A DNA stretch of 64,000 bases from Tricholomella constricta (Eukaryota > Basidiomycota > Agaricomycetes > Agaricales > Lyophyllaceae), in contig JAACJP010000003.1 in the NCBI GenBank assembly GCA_013368375.1, forward strand, positions 1,426,001 through 1,490,000. The letters run 5' to 3'. Position 1 is the first letter of the stretch; every line of letters starts with the position of its first letter. The notes under the pieces are model-generated. The model was not told the origin of the DNA. It saw only the letters and a list, made by a program, of their open reading frames with translations, and did no database searches. This document shows positions 23,232 to 35,589 of this stretch, piece after piece. The position numbers were made by a program, and so were the translations under genes.

Positions 23232-25489
23232 ATGCATTTCCAGTCAGCAGCTGGGCCCTCTAATCCAAATCCCTCGCCGGAGTCACCACCAAAACTAAGT
23301 GGCAGCACCCCAGGTCTCCTCGATTACACCCAGGCCGATCGTCTCTGCCGATTACCGGGTTCCAAGCTTTCTTTCGCGTCTTTCGACCCCCACACCGCCT
23401 CTCTCAACCGCGATATCCCAGGCCTCGATAGACTCTCGCTCAACGAGCAGCTCTACCGCCCCAAACGCGTCGTGATCGAAATCGCGCCCTCTGGCGCGAG
23501 TACTTGGCGTTTTGTCCCGAGTGCACGCCGCGACGACGGCGTGCCTGATGAGGGGACATGGCCCCGCGTCGTCGACATCTGCGGGTCAGTGCGCCGCCCT
23601 AATCAGTTTCGTCCGCTGAAAGTCCACGGAACAGACACTACTTCCTATGCTCCCAGGAGCAATGGGACATCTACAAGCTCGACCCGTTGTACGACTGTCT
23701 CGTCAGGGCGGCACCACACGTCCCAATCATCACGCACCTCCCCGACCGTCCCCAGGCCGCCCCCACCCCCGTAGCCTCTGGGCAGAAACGGCGCGTGGTG
23801 TCGCCGACAAGAGAGAGTCCTGCGCAGTCGCCGAAGCCACGGAAGAAGCGGGCAGCGCAGGTGCAGTCGGAGTCGGAAGACGATGAGAGCGAGGTCGAGG
23901 ATATGGTCATCGATGCCGGATTTGCGCCCCCAAAATCACCTGCGGGGCCAAGCAACAAATCGACAAAGTTCAGAGAGACGATCCAGGCGAATAGGAAGGA
24001 GCGGCAGGAGAGGATGGCGCGCCGCATGGAGCGGCTTTCACGGCTGGAGAATGGGAGCGAAGGAGAGAGCTCGTCCACTGCCCCGCGTCCTAGTGAGCGG
24101 ACGACCGGCGTTCCTCCATTTGTGCCGGCAAATGGGAAGCGGAAAGGTACTCATCGCTCTTCTCCATCTCCCAGGTCCGCGAAAGGCACACAACCTGACG
24201 AAGTTTCGACAGTCACCTCTTTATTCGATTCACTACGGACAAACGGTACACATGAGGCTAGCGGTAGCACACGTCCTACAGACGACGAACCACTACGTAA
24301 CACAATGAATTACGTCTCTACTCAGGACGCGAAGCGCACGCGCACCGGGTCGCCTTCGGCGGCAAAACGTAATTTAGCTGCGAGCAAGCAGGCTCGGGAG
24401 AAGCAGAAGATCGAACAGCGACGCAAAGAGCAGGAGGCGCGCAGGATGGCGAGGGAGGCTGAGCTTTTACAGGAGCTATACAGAAATAACCCTGATGTGG
24501 ACATGCCGGGTACGCTGCATTTTTATCTCTACATTTTTTTGGTCTGCTATTGTCATCGGGCCTTATTTTTGAGTCAAGCTCTGTTAAACTTTATCTGTGA
24601 CAGATGCCTCGCAAGGTACGGGGAGCGCCAGCTCAGATGAGGACTCAGATGAGGACGGAGGGGACGGGGATGGTGTGGGCAAATCGCCGGTGCCCGCTGA
24701 TGCCGCTGATGACGAGGAGGAGGTCAGGCGACTAGCGGCCATAGCAGAGTCGCGGAGAAAGCTGGCCGAGCTGGAAGCTGATAGGCCTCTATGGGAAGCT
24801 GCGGCTGCGCAGCGGAAGGAGCAAGAGCGAAAGGAGGCTGAAGCACAGCGGGTGAAGGCCGAGAAGCGGAAACGGGCTGAAGAGGCCGAGAGACGGGCGA
24901 AGGAGCAGAGAGAGCAAGAGGAGCAGTGGAAACGAGAGGAAGAGGAGGCTTATAGAAAGGCACGAGAAGAGGCTACGAGGCGGTATGCGGAGCAAGAGGA
25001 GAGGGCGAGACAGCAGAGGGCGAAGCGCGAGCGGGATAGCTGGAGCCATGGTTATTGGACGGTCGAGCGCGCAAAGGAGCGGTACGGCAACCTGGCTGAA
25101 CACTTCGACAAGGCAAAGTACTCAGCAAGCGAGCTGCCGTTGGCGGCGAATGACGTGCCGTGGCCGATGCTGGCTAGGAACTTTGATCTAGAAGACGTTA
25201 CTTGGCAGGCGGTTGCAGACTTCTTCAACGCAGTCCGCCCGACAATGAAGACGACGGAGTTCAAGAAATTCATTATAAAGAGTCACCTCAGATTTCATAC
25301 TGACCGGTGGGCTAGTAGGAGGCTCCTCGAGAGCGTGAAGGACGAGGCGGAGAGGGGCTGTATAGAAATAGGTGGGCCATCCGTTGATTGCCGTCTTCTG
25401 GGGCTTACACGCTTCGCTTAGCCAACAAAATGGTCATTCAGCAATTGACACCTATATGGGAGGATGTCTGTGGTAAAAAGGAACACTGA
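23232..25489 (+). CDS. Nuclear-type coiled-coil protein, basidiomycete-specific
   Basis: The start MHFQSAAGPSNPNPSPESPPK is followed by a globular part (LSFASFDPHTASLNRDIPGLDRLSLNEQL...), then EQWDIYKLDPLYDCLVRA after an intron. A long basic, Ser/Pro-rich and acidic region carries nuclear-localisation-like KPRKKRAA. A long charged coiled coil (EAQRVKAEKRKRAEEAERR and flanks) follows. The C-terminal globular domain (WTVERAKERYGNLAEHFDKAKY ... IIKSHLRFHTDRW) is followed by a last exon ending IWEDVCGKKEH at 25489. The FHTDRW element recalls the HPD-type helix of J-like domains, but I do not claim a J domain. The final intron (after EI at about 25370) was inferred from frame. No function is recognised. 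Confidence 0.7.
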
Positions 25490-26156
25490 GCGCCCTACTA
25501 CTCGGAGTATCTTTGATCGGATGATGGTTGGACTCTTTTGGAGGCATTTGTATTTTTGACAACACCTGTATGCATACCCTAATTATACCTTGCTGTGAAG
25601 AGTTCCCTGAAACTCCAAGTGGAATTCGTAGGCGAAGCACGGCTCCAACGTGTAGATCCATGAGGGCGAGAATTACATATCGACAGACCCCTCGAAAAGA
25701 AAAAGACAATAAGGCGGAGTGTAAGTTGTCCAAAACGTTCCGGCGCCTGATCACCCACTACCACTGTCGCTGCTAGCTACTATACCTAAAGAGACTGAAA
25801 ATAGCCTTACAGATCTTGCTCAAAGAAGCGCTTACCGGTAATCAAATACGGCGGTCGACGGGGAGTTGGCGAGCGCTTGGGCGCTTGATCGCTTCTCAAG
25901 CGCCCGCTTGCATGCCGTTCGGGGATTTAATTTTTGACTCCGCCTTATGTATTTAATTTTCTGAAAGTACCCGTCGATATGAATCTGGGACTACTGAGTA
26001 CGGAGGTGTCGAGGCAACAGCCTTTTGTCGTTCAGCCCATGCCCCTTTTTTGTCTTCAACGTTGACCCGGACACACAACACCCTCTGAGCGCCTATCGTT
26101 CATACAAGAAGCAGAACAAATAAGGCGCACAAGGCTCAACTTCAACCTGATCTCTC
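25490..26156. other. Intergenic
   Basis: A promoter-like region for the RING gene. There is a short inverted motif near 25875-25910 in which GCGCTTG(G) and CAAGCGC repeat. No coding exon chain was recognised. Confidence 0.4.
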
Positions 26157-28332
26157 ATGACGGATTTAGACGCACACGCACTTCGAAGAGTGAGGTCAAC
26201 TGGCGACGCCCCTAGGCAACCCGAACCCATTCACCGACCCCGCGTCCTTAGGCACTCGGACAGACACTCCGATGTGAGCGATCAGCAACAACCATCGACC
26301 TCACATGTGCCAATTGCCGCCCACCACGAGCTCTCGACACAACCCGGAAGGCGCTCCCCCCCTCTGGTTGTCCCACAGTCCTTACCCCAGACCCGAAGTG
26401 TTGGTGGAGCTGCTGGGGGTCCGCAAACGCATGTTGACCCGCCGCCGCCCCGCCCAAATCCCCAACCACGTAGATCGTTGTATCATAGAACAATGGCTTT
26501 TCTGGGAGTCGGCCGGGGTGCTTCACGCGAGCGGCGGAGCCTGGTCGCACTCTTTCTCAACCTCGCATCAGGATCGACACAGGTGCGCCCATCGGTTGGC
26601 CTTGAATGAACAATATGACAGTTCTAATTGTCAACTTTAAGATCATCGTAATCACGATACTACTAGCACTTATTGGCACGCGCTTCAAGAGCCCAACGGA
26701 TCCTGAACTCACTGAGTGGCAAGCGTGCAGCAGGCCTCTGGGAGTTTGGGCTTGCATTTGGGTTGGCCGCGCACTCCTTGCCTCTAGTCTCAATTATTGG
26801 GGTTTCCTAAGAGACCGTCAACAGTGCGTTGGCAAGCTTTATATAGAACGACTGATGTTTAATACGTCTATGTAGGCGACGACAGAATCGACCCAATGCA
26901 CCTGGGCTTGAAAACCAAGACCCACCAAGGGACAGCGACTCGTCCCCTCGTGTCGAAGACAATGCACCCAGCACGCCACACGTAACAGATCACTCTGAGA
27001 ACCCGGTCCGAATTAACTCAGCTCCATTATCATATACTCTGCTCTACTCCCGGTGAGAGCTTCCACCCCTGAGGTTACCCATCAATGACTTAAAATAACT
27101 CTGCTCCACGTCCTTTCTTGCCTCCTTTTGGATGGTGATAGCTTGACACTCCTTTCTTCCCTACTGACTCTCAGCTGGTTCCTTACTGCTCATATTCTGG
27201 AATACACTTCAGTCAACACATGTCGTCACTCGTCACCCCATCTCTGGTGGCTCACTTTTGGAATCCTTTGCCTCATGTATCTCATGGTTCTTGAAGTAAT
27301 TATGCTAGGATTTGTCGTGTTCGTCATCGCTCCAATCCTTTTCGTAAGTGCAACTTCATCCCCGCTGCCACTGCAATGACCATCTCTCTCTCACACCTAC
27401 AGCTCTTCTGGAACATTGTCTTGATCTGCATCGGCCGTCACCCCTTGCAAACATCCAACATGATCAAACCAGAGATCGGGAAGCTACCCAAGGCGATTGT
27501 CGATCGCATACCATTAGTCATGTACATTCCTCCTCCTCCAGAAATTCCGCCACCCGAGAAATTGGCTGTCCCGGAGCCCGCCCATGGATATCCTCCCCGG
27601 CCCACAGCACCTGCACCCATAACTAAATCACGATTCAGATTTATTAGGCGTTTCTCGTCCTTCCAGAACAAGAAGGGCGACAATAATACCCCAGATGCCC
27701 CTGTGGGGCCGGGCAACGAAAAGGATGTTGAAAAGGACGGCGGAGGGTCGCAGACTTGGGAGGCGCATTGGGAACAAGGAGAGTACCCATTGGTCGTGCT
27801 TGAGGGAAATCGCGCGGCATGCGCCATCTGTCTCATGGATTTTGAGGAACCGAAACGAAAAAGAGGTACCAGCGACACTGCTGCCGCTGTTACTGCTGCC
27901 ACTGCTACTGCTACGCCTGCTGCGACTGCTACTGCTTCTTCGCCTGATGCTGGACCTTCCAAACTGGAGGAAGAAGGCGCTTCTAGGCCTGTCCAGAGCC
28001 CTGCAATTTCTATTGTCCCCGTTCAATCGGCTACTGCTGAGCAACAAGGAGAAAATGATGATGAATTGCATCTTGCAGACGCAGGAGAAGGCGCGCAGCC
28101 TTTGAGACTCCTTGCTTGCGGTCATGTTTTCCATGTCAGTCCTCTGCTCTGCGTTATTCTCGTCATTCGTTCGTGAAAAAGTAGAAAACTTACGATGTGT
28201 GTTGTGCTCAGAAAACGTGCTTGGATCCGTGGTTGACAGACGTATCGGGCAGATGTCCCGTTTGCCAGCGGCCCGTTGAATTGGACAAAGATAAGAAACC
28301 GAAAAGAGAACGACGGGCAAGTAATCGGTAGC
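26157..28332 (+). CDS. Membrane RING-H2 E3 ubiquitin ligase
   Basis: The N-terminal 120 residues are Pro/Arg/Gln-rich and disordered, ending RRSLYHRTMAFLGVGRG. Hydrophobic segments follow: IVITILLALIGTRF, LLSSLLTLSWFLTAHIL, WWLTFGILCLMYLMVLEVIML with VVFVIAPILF, and LFWNIVLICIG. The C-terminal RING begins CAICLMDFEEP and resumes with LLACGHVFH, KTCLDPWL and CPVCQRPVEL, a C3H2C3 pattern. A long Ala/Thr/Ser-rich insertion of about 90 residues separates the first Cys pair from the Cys-His pair, far longer than the usual loop. The last intron separates GHVFH from KTCLDPWL. The stop is at 28330-28332. It is probably an endomembrane E3 acting with an E2 on membrane substrates; substrates are unknown. 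Confidence 0.82.
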
Positions 28333-29486
28333 TGATGGACAAGCGTTTGAATTGTATTTTGGTAAGTAGTGTCGTCTTGCTAGCTTTGTGGACATGTAAG
28401 TTATGTGATTCTTTAGTGCTCTGGACTATGTTTCCTGTTCCTACTCGACGCATTAAAGGACATCTTGGACTGGACTACAGTGTGCAGCTTGGATGTGGCG
28501 TGGATCTTACAGCTTTACAGTTTTTTGAGAATGGTATTTGTTCAATGTAAAAAATCATAAAGTCATTTGTTCGAGATTCTTCGACCTTTTCTGCGAGCTC
28601 ACGCTCTTAATTGTGTCATTCCAGCCTTTGCTCAGTGGGTGGGCATCTGATTGGCCGCCACATAAAGGACTTGCGGGATGTTTTTGATGGGTTATTGACG
28701 TTTGACAGGAAGTCAACGCGATGCCGACATCAGATATGTGGGTCATGGGGAGTCATGGGCGCGCGCTAAATCTCGGCATCGCATATGCACGCACGTGGAA
28801 ATTTGACCGGGATTGAATCATCTACTTATAATTACATGCCCGTGCCATATTTGACAGCGGCACCATCATCAAGCGTCATGATCAGGAAACCAGAACTGGC
28901 AACGTGGTTGTTTGCGTGCGTTTGTCATCAAAATGTCCTCAAATCTGAAATCAAGTCTGTTCTAAGTCTTCGCTTCTTACTTGCTTTGAACGACACTCTT
29001 GTCTTGTTTATTGCCTCCAATCAAAGACTGAAATAAGGCCATCTCTGTGCTTACTGACGATCTTGGCGGCATTCAGCAGGGTCGGTCGCTCTGACAATGT
29101 TACTGCAACCGCTGGAGCCTCAAGGTACACCTGTCCTAGCTGAGAGTGAAACGACGCCTCGGGTCTGGCTTGCGTCATCGTGACATGGGAATGGCATGTG
29201 CAGCTTATTTCTTTGAATTGCGTTCTGTCAATCCGGCGCCAGGCACGATTGCCCTGCCGGCATGTACAGACTGCGGCTCTCACGATTCATCACCGCTTAC
29301 TGCCCCTTCGGTACTGCTGAATCTATTTTAGAGGCAAGTGTGGAGAACTGGAATTATTCTTGTAGTAATGTAATAATCACCGCCCGTATGTCGGGTGAGT
29401 TCACACGAGCATCCAGTCAAGGGCGTTCTCATCACCGTGGTCTGGCAAGGAATTGAGTCATCTCCCTCGCTAAACGACGTCACATT
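28333..29486. other. Intergenic, nothing recognised
   Basis: About 1.15 kb of low-GC sequence with only short frames. The last part must carry the promoter of the SNG1-family gene. Confidence 0.4.
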
Positions 29487-31463
29487 ATGGACCCACAAAA
29501 CTCTGAAAATCGCGACTCTGCCGATGTTTCTGACCTTTCAACAACCCGGGACGATCGCACTAGCGCCGAGGCACCTAGCAAGCCGTTCTCTTCGCATTTC
29601 TTAGATCGGAGCGAGGCTGCGACTCAGGCTCGTCGAATATATACTAAAATCCTCATCCAGAGGACATGCTTGATTATAATTGCCATATTCGCGATCTTCT
29701 CGATATACTGGGGCGCTCTGTTCCATGTGCCTGCTCGTAGCCTGGAAGGCTGGATTGTGGTGGGCATATCATCATTATCTACGCAGCTCACTCGTCTCAT
29801 AACAATTTAAAAGGACTTCGATGGGGGACGAATAGGACAGACTGTCATGCGAGAACTTGACACGCTTTCAGCTCCTGCTCTAGCTTGGAAAGTTCGTCGA
29901 GCCAGCGACTTCGCAAATGGCGCGAAGGACCTCATGGATGCAGTGGTCGAGGAGCGTTGCTGGATGGCGGTATCCAGTGAGTTTCATCTTAAACTTGTGT
30001 TAGCTTTCAATGACCTTTGATTCTTTCTCGACAGTCAATGAGGGATCAACGGCAAGGCTCAATGCAGCACTTTCGGGCGGCGCCAACGTGATGTACGAAG
30101 CTTCGTCTGCAATCACAGCATATGGCGTAGAAGCAAGGAATGAAAATGCCTTGTACGAACTTCAGTCATGTTGAGTATGCTATAAGGCTAAATTTCGGTG
30201 TATCAGTCGGATTCTCCTAAAGCCAACAGTGCGCCCGGCTGTCGCCGCCGTGTAGAAACACACTTAGCTATTTAGCAGGTTGAGGCTTGGCTCCAGGAAG
30301 TCACCCACAAATTTGCAATTGAGCTATTCAAGGAATTGGCGTCCAACTCTAGCACCGGACTGGCCTCCATGGCGCCTGAAGCCCTTGTGCGACCAGTGTA
30401 CTACACGATCGAGAATCTTCGCCCATTCGACGTACCCATGTATGATACTCCTTGTTCCTCGCCACGGCACATTACTGAAGACTTACGGAAGCGCGACCGC
30501 AGCGACATTCGTTGGGCTCATTTACTTGCTTATTCTGTCGTTCTACGTCGTCGTGCGTATATCTTGAGTTTTTTCGCTCTGCACAACAAATCATTTAACT
30601 CACAGAATTCCGGAATTATGGCTCGGGCTGCTTCTGGACTAGAACGCGAACTGACACTTGGTTCCCTGATCCTAGTCCGAGTGATCACTCCAGTGCTACT
30701 TTACCTCGTTATATCGGTAAGCACGATTATTCCACTGTCCGGTCGATGCACATTGTGAGATTCACACCAAGTGTTTTTACTCCATCCTGAGCTTGGCTTT
30801 CATGCTGCCCTTCGATCGCAAGTGCGTAGGTCGCTAAGACGCAATCGTATGCTCGGCCCTCACCGCGTTTTGGCTATAGATACGGCCGTTCAGGCTTTCT
30901 CGTGTTTTGGATGGTATCCTGGTTTGGGATGATGGCCGCGTGAGCCCAGTTCACCAGTTTCATACTATCCAAGTTACACTGAGCGCCATTCAGCGGGCTC
31001 GCCCTCGAGTCCATGATCACTCTCTTGACGACCAAAAATATTCAGATATTTCTAATTTTGTGGATCATCAGTGGGTTTGGGCTTTCTCTCACACTCAATG
31101 TGGCCAAACATTGATTTACGAAATGGCAGGTAACGTTTCTGTTTGCCTATGGCCCATTGACGCGCTTCCCAGAGTGTATACGTATGGCCATGCAGCACCT
31201 TTCTACCAGATATCGAGAGCCGTGCGGACGATTGTTTTCAAGACGAAGAACGAAGGTGAGGAGTGCTTCTGATGTAGTCCTCAGGCGTAATTAATCTCAC
31301 CATGTCAGTGGGTCTGAACTTCGGCATCCTTTTCGCATGGATCTTGATCTCGTGCATAAGCCTACCATTGATACAGTGGTACCGGCGCAGAGAAGATGTC
31401 CGGGATTGGTCGAAGCAGCAAGTTACAGAAGAAGAGAAAGGGAGTCCGGACAACACGTCATGA
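29487..31463 (+). CDS. SNG1-family membrane protein (DUF3533)
   Basis: Related to yeast SNG1 (nitrosoguanidine resistance) and other DUF3533 proteins of the plasma membrane. An acidic, Ser-rich cytosolic start is followed by a membrane helix (CLIIIAIFAIFSIYWGALF). The family-typical ectodomain continues as LEGWIV/DFDGGRIGQTV, DTLSAPALAWKVR, EERCWMAVSINEGSTARLNAAL, AITAYGVEARNENAF and the VRPVYYTIENLRPFDVPM block. Several membrane helices follow in short exons, and the C-terminal tail GLNFGILFAWILISCISLPLI leads to RREDVRDWSKQQV. The stop is at 31461-31463. There are at least seven introns. In yeast the family is linked to membrane lipid organisation and drug resistance; a role here is inference from family only. 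Confidence 0.8.
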
Positions 31464-31617
31464 GCGTCAGATTCTGGACAATATTTATGATAGAATGCGC
31501 CGTCCACCAATTTCGCGTTCTCAGCTGTACAAGAACATACCACACGGCAGCATCATTGCCACCTGCGGCGATGCGAAATTATAATTATAGAAGTATAGTA
31601 TCACCGTAGGTAGCATG

Positions 31618-33116
31618 TCAAGTCCGTATTGGCCCCACAGTGGGTGGTTGCGCATTATACTCCCTCCATTTTCTTCTTGGAACAATCCTAGAAGATATCG
31701 GCGGCCGCCCTAGCTCCCATGGGTCAAAATTCGAGTCTTCCCTGTACTTCCGCCCAACGGCGACAACGGAAATACCTTCGGCGCTCGTATTTACCGCAGG
31801 CGGTGGTGAAGATACACGCGTCTCGTCTCTCACACTCCTTCCTCCTCTCCTGATCTTAATCACTAGAGCTGAGGCCGCCGCAATCACCAACAGCACAAGC
31901 AACAGGATGCAACGTCTCCGTCCCGTTCGACCCTGGTAACCCTTCGCTGCCTCAAGTTCCACGACTGCCTCACTCACGCGCACGGCGGTCTGCTCGATGT
32001 TGTACTCTACCGAGTCGAGGAGTGTACCCTGGTCGATGATGAGTGCTGATAGGTCCTTGAAGAGTTCTGCGAGATTGGCGATAGAATTTGCGAGCTCGTT
32101 GAGAGAGTGTGTTCGGGAATTTATGAGTTCTTGATCGTAGGAATTTTGGAGAAGCGATTGGGATTGAGATTGGGAGAGCGAGAGTGATTGCGATTGGGTG
32201 TGTCTCTTTATGTTGTGTGAAGCTGCAGATATTAAAGTTGAAAGAAGTAGCACGTACGGCTGCGGCGACATCATCGTCAACGGCGCTAATCCCTTCTGAG
32301 CCCTTCAATGATATGGCACCCGATGCTATAAGCAGATCCTGGTTCTTGATGGCATGTCCTTGGAGTTCTGAAGTGATACAAAAGCAATTAGATATCATTT
32401 CAAGGGGACCAAAAATAAAACAAAATGCAGTGACGTAGAAGGAAAAGGGGGTTGCCAGGCGAAATACGCACTCTCCATATATACCCTCTGTTTCTTCCGG
32501 AACGCAGCGCTCAGATCCTGTACTTTCACCGCGAGACCACGTTGTACGTTTTTAGCTGCTGTAGCCTCAGTTTGGGCCTGACTGAGAGATTGGGAGGGCG
32601 GAAAGGAGTGTTGAGGTAGACCAATCTTTTGAATGAGAGATTGACATTGCCGGAAATCCCGCGTAATGTCCGTCGTGAGTGCCTCTATTTCGCGTTCTTC
32701 CAGCGAACGATCGGAGAAACCTGGTAGAACGTGCTTTGCATGAAGTTTGTCGAGAGCAGTGACTGTGTAGAGTGAGTGTCTAGAATTCGTCAGGGAAAGA
32801 AACGAGTACCGACTCTTGACTTGTGTGTCTACAAGTATCAACTCCACCTGGTCCGAGAAATCAACCCTTTTACAGCACGATCAACGTTAAAGGGTTAGCA
32901 AGAGAGCGAAAGGGACACTAACCATTTGGGAGGTAGTGGAACATCGAGAGCGATGTGGCGAGGAGTCGTGATGAGGTGTTCGTGTTCATCGTCGGCGTCG
33001 GTGTAGCTGGCGCGTCGAGTACGAGGAATAGATTCACGATATGAAAGGAAGAGGCCTGTTCTTGAGCGGGTGGTGCAGGATGAGGAGGCGGAGGAGGAAG
33101 ACATGAACGCAGGCAC
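31618..33116 (-). CDS. Tlg2/syntaxin-16-type t-SNARE
   Basis: Qa-SNARE of the trans-Golgi/endosome system. The N-terminal tail (SRTGLFLSYRES after a Ser-rich start) matches the short N-peptide (LFLSYR) by which Tlg2 binds the SM protein Vps45. The Habc region includes DKLHAKHVLPGFSD, ITRDFRQCQSLIQKIG and VQRGLAVKVQDLSAAFRKKQ. The SNARE motif runs from RTHSLNELANSIANLAEL through LIIDQGTLLDSVEYNIEQT, with the zero-layer glutamine in IDQG. It ends in the anchor CILLLVLLVIAAASALVI. A lumenal tail of about 75 residues follows, longer than usual for a syntaxin. The start could be 33116 (MPAF) or 33104 (MSSS). Confidence 0.87.
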
Positions 33117-34224
33117 AGAAGTGATGAATCCTGCGCACGTGGCGACGTTTAGTTCGGCCCTTGCTTCTGCTCAACTCTGTGCCAATCTACTCTGGGACAT
33201 CTCGACTCAGCTTTCTACAGTTGGACACTTGAGCTGAGACGGTGAGTTTAAAGGCTATGGAAAAGATGGTCATGAAGCCTCTGTGACTACGACGCGATCT
33301 TGGCGATTCGATATTCATTTTTTAACCTCTGCAGCGCTGCATCCTCGCCACTCTAGACAGACGACAATGGACATGCCCACTAAGTGCATTGTATTTGAAA
33401 CCTGGCACTAGATGCTTTGGAGTGATGATCAAACTGAGTCGCCAGGACTGCGTTCAGCTGCCTAACTGCTTCTGACGATGCATGCACGGAACTTTTGTCT
33501 TTTGCGAAACCAGTTGTCAAGTTTGCATCCTTTTTGCATCACGGTATGATGCTAGGAGCAGTAGCAGCAGATATACTCTCAAGATGTCAAGGAGCCCGGA
33601 ATCTTCCCAAGAATACTCGCTACTCTTTCCTTTTTCCTGACGTTCTATCCACTGTCCACGAATCGACGTATTATTCTGCATCAGGTCGCGGAATCAGGCT
33701 AAATACCTCGTGGAAACAACCTTATGACCTACTGGTTAGGTGCCCAACTCTGGAATGGCTCCTAAATCTTGCTTCCGTGGAGCTAGCAATTGGGTGGAAC
33801 CTGAGGCCTGATGGATGGAAGGGCTGTGCTTTCGGCAATTCCGCTCCTGTAAATTCTGCAGCTCAGAGTCCAGAGAGCGCAGAGAATAAGGTCTATGTCC
33901 TCAGAGTAGCGGACCGATGACGTGCGCGCTTTGTCAAGTTCCAACGAACCCTTCAGACAAGGCCAAGCATTACGTGATCTGAGAGTTGACCAGGCGAGAC
34001 TCTGCGAGACTCCCCTCTTAGGATCTCATCACTTACCAACTACCAACTCTCTCCTCAGGTGAGTATCCATTTTATTCGGGATCTTGCCATATGCATGCCA
34101 CCAACTTTCTTCTCAGTTCAGAGACTTGGGATTTTTTGCAGGGATCAGACTACGTCATCGATAAACTACAACTTAATGACGACACGGATTTGATCCCCTT
34201 TTCATTTCCTGGTTTTGAGCGTTC
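33117..34224. other. Intergenic, possibly flank of a decayed element
   Basis: No conserved coding signal. The open frames at 33495-33920 and 34091-34387 have no recognisable motif. The right part may be the 5' region of the gag-like element gene that follows. Confidence 0.35.
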
Positions 34225-35463
34225 ATGGATCAACCAGACAGTCACAATCTTCAGCTGGAGCGCGAGGGATGCGAAATATCGAGTTCGAATCTTCTTCAAA
34301 CCGTTTCTACTCGTAAAGATGTCGAATTCTCGCAAACCCCTATCGGGCGACGAATGGAATCGAAGCGGACCTCATCACAGATATTGACGCAAACATCGAG
34401 CTCTTCAGAAGTTCAAATCAGTTTCAAGAAATTACCATCGTCAACGTCGTCCAAATCTTCGACTCTTCTGTCAACAACGCCGAACCCCGAACAGGGACCA
34501 TCGCGCAATGTCTCTCCCTCCTCAATGACGCTCTCGACGCCTCGCGTGAACGACATGCAAGTGGAGCAGTCCCTGAGAGCCCTCAACCAGAGATCCCAAA
34601 GAAAGGAGCGCCTATTGATCGAATCTGATTCCGGACAAGAATCTGGTTCCGAATACGATCGTGACGATGGGAATACCAGAAAGAGGAAGAGAAAGATCGA
34701 CGAGAGAAGACTGCCTTGGTACCGGAAAGAAATGCTTGCGCGAGCGTTTTGTAACCCACTCATAGCCAAAACTCGGGAAACACTCGAGTTGTTCGGAAGG
34801 GATCCCTTGAAGGTCAAACAACTTATCGGATTCGCCCTGTCAGCCCCTTCTGGATTCCCATCCAGCGAGTGGGATAACATCATCAGAGGAAACGCAATCG
34901 ACCTCGACGTCGTCCTCTCTTCACTCCACCACGTCAGCGCCCCTAAGGAAATTAGAGGACGTATTGGCCAAGTTGAGATCAGCCTTGGACATAGTGAGCC
35001 TACGCGTAAAGTCGAAACGAGCGGCCAATGGATCTCTGCATGGAACACAGCCTGCAAAGCGATTAGATTCGCGTTTGAGCACAGAGAGGAAGAATTACGT
35101 GAATACTCGAAATATATCGAAGGTCTTTTCTCCTCCCGAGTCGTCTCTTCGCACAACAACGTCATCCTCTTCGATAAAGCAGTCCGTGCTCATGTCGGAG
35201 GTGGGCAAAGAATACTCCTTACCGAAACAAACAAATTCGCTTGGCTCTTCTCAGCAATCCTCATGCCAGAAGGCATTTATTACAAACGAAACTCGTCCAA
35301 AAGGCCGTCCGGTTCAGGTGGCGCCAAGTTTGCTTCTACCTGCAACCGTTTCAACTCAACTCGAGGATGCACCAAGTCGAAATCAGAATGTCGATGGCGA
35401 CACGCTTGCCGTAAATGTGGGTCCATCGGACACGGCGGACATACCTGCGCAGAGGCCATCTAA
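34225..35463 (+). CDS. Gag-like zinc-finger ORF of a retroelement
   Basis: A single intronless 412-codon frame. The first 170 residues are Ser/Thr-rich and charged. A globular part contains WYRKEMLARAFCNP, SSEWDNIIRGNAIDLDVVL, GQWISAWNTACKAIRFAF and HNNVILFDKAVRAHVGGGQ. The C-terminus is a Cys/His cluster (CNRFNSTRGC, then CRWRHACRKCGSIGHGGHTC), a CCCH-like finger followed by a CCHC-type knuckle. The plan is that of ORF1/gag products of basidiomycete retrotransposons. A fragment of a LINE-type endonuclease lies 130 bp downstream, so this is probably ORF1 of a decayed non-LTR element. It is not homologous at sight to the gag of the Ngaro-like copies further right. Confidence 0.6.
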   Translation: MDQPDSHNLQLEREGCEISSSNLLQTVSTRKDVEFSQTPIGRRMESKRTSSQILTQTSSSSEVQISFKKLPSSTSSKSSTLLSTTPNPEQGPSRNVSPSSMTLSTPRVNDMQVEQSLRALNQRSQRKERLLIESDSGQESGSEYDRDDGNTRKRKRKIDERRLPWYRKEMLARAFCNPLIAKTRETLELFGRDPLKVKQLIGFALSAPSGFPSSEWDNIIRGNAIDLDVVLSSLHHVSAPKEIRGRIGQVEISLGHSEPTRKVETSGQWISAWNTACKAIRFAFEHREEELREYSKYIEGLFSSRVVSSHNNVILFDKAVRAHVGGGQRILLTETNKFAWLFSAILMPEGIYYKRNSSKRPSGSGGAKFASTCNRFNSTRGCTKSKSECRWRHACRKCGSIGHGGHTCAEAI

Positions 35464-35589
35464 AGCCTCGGTGGCTTTCGGTATGCGTCCCAAGTACTTT
35501 CCGGGACCTTTTTTTTCTTTCTTAATTCCAATGGGGCTTTGCCCTATGGTGGGTTTTTCTATGTACAAACTGTATGTATGTAGTACCAC

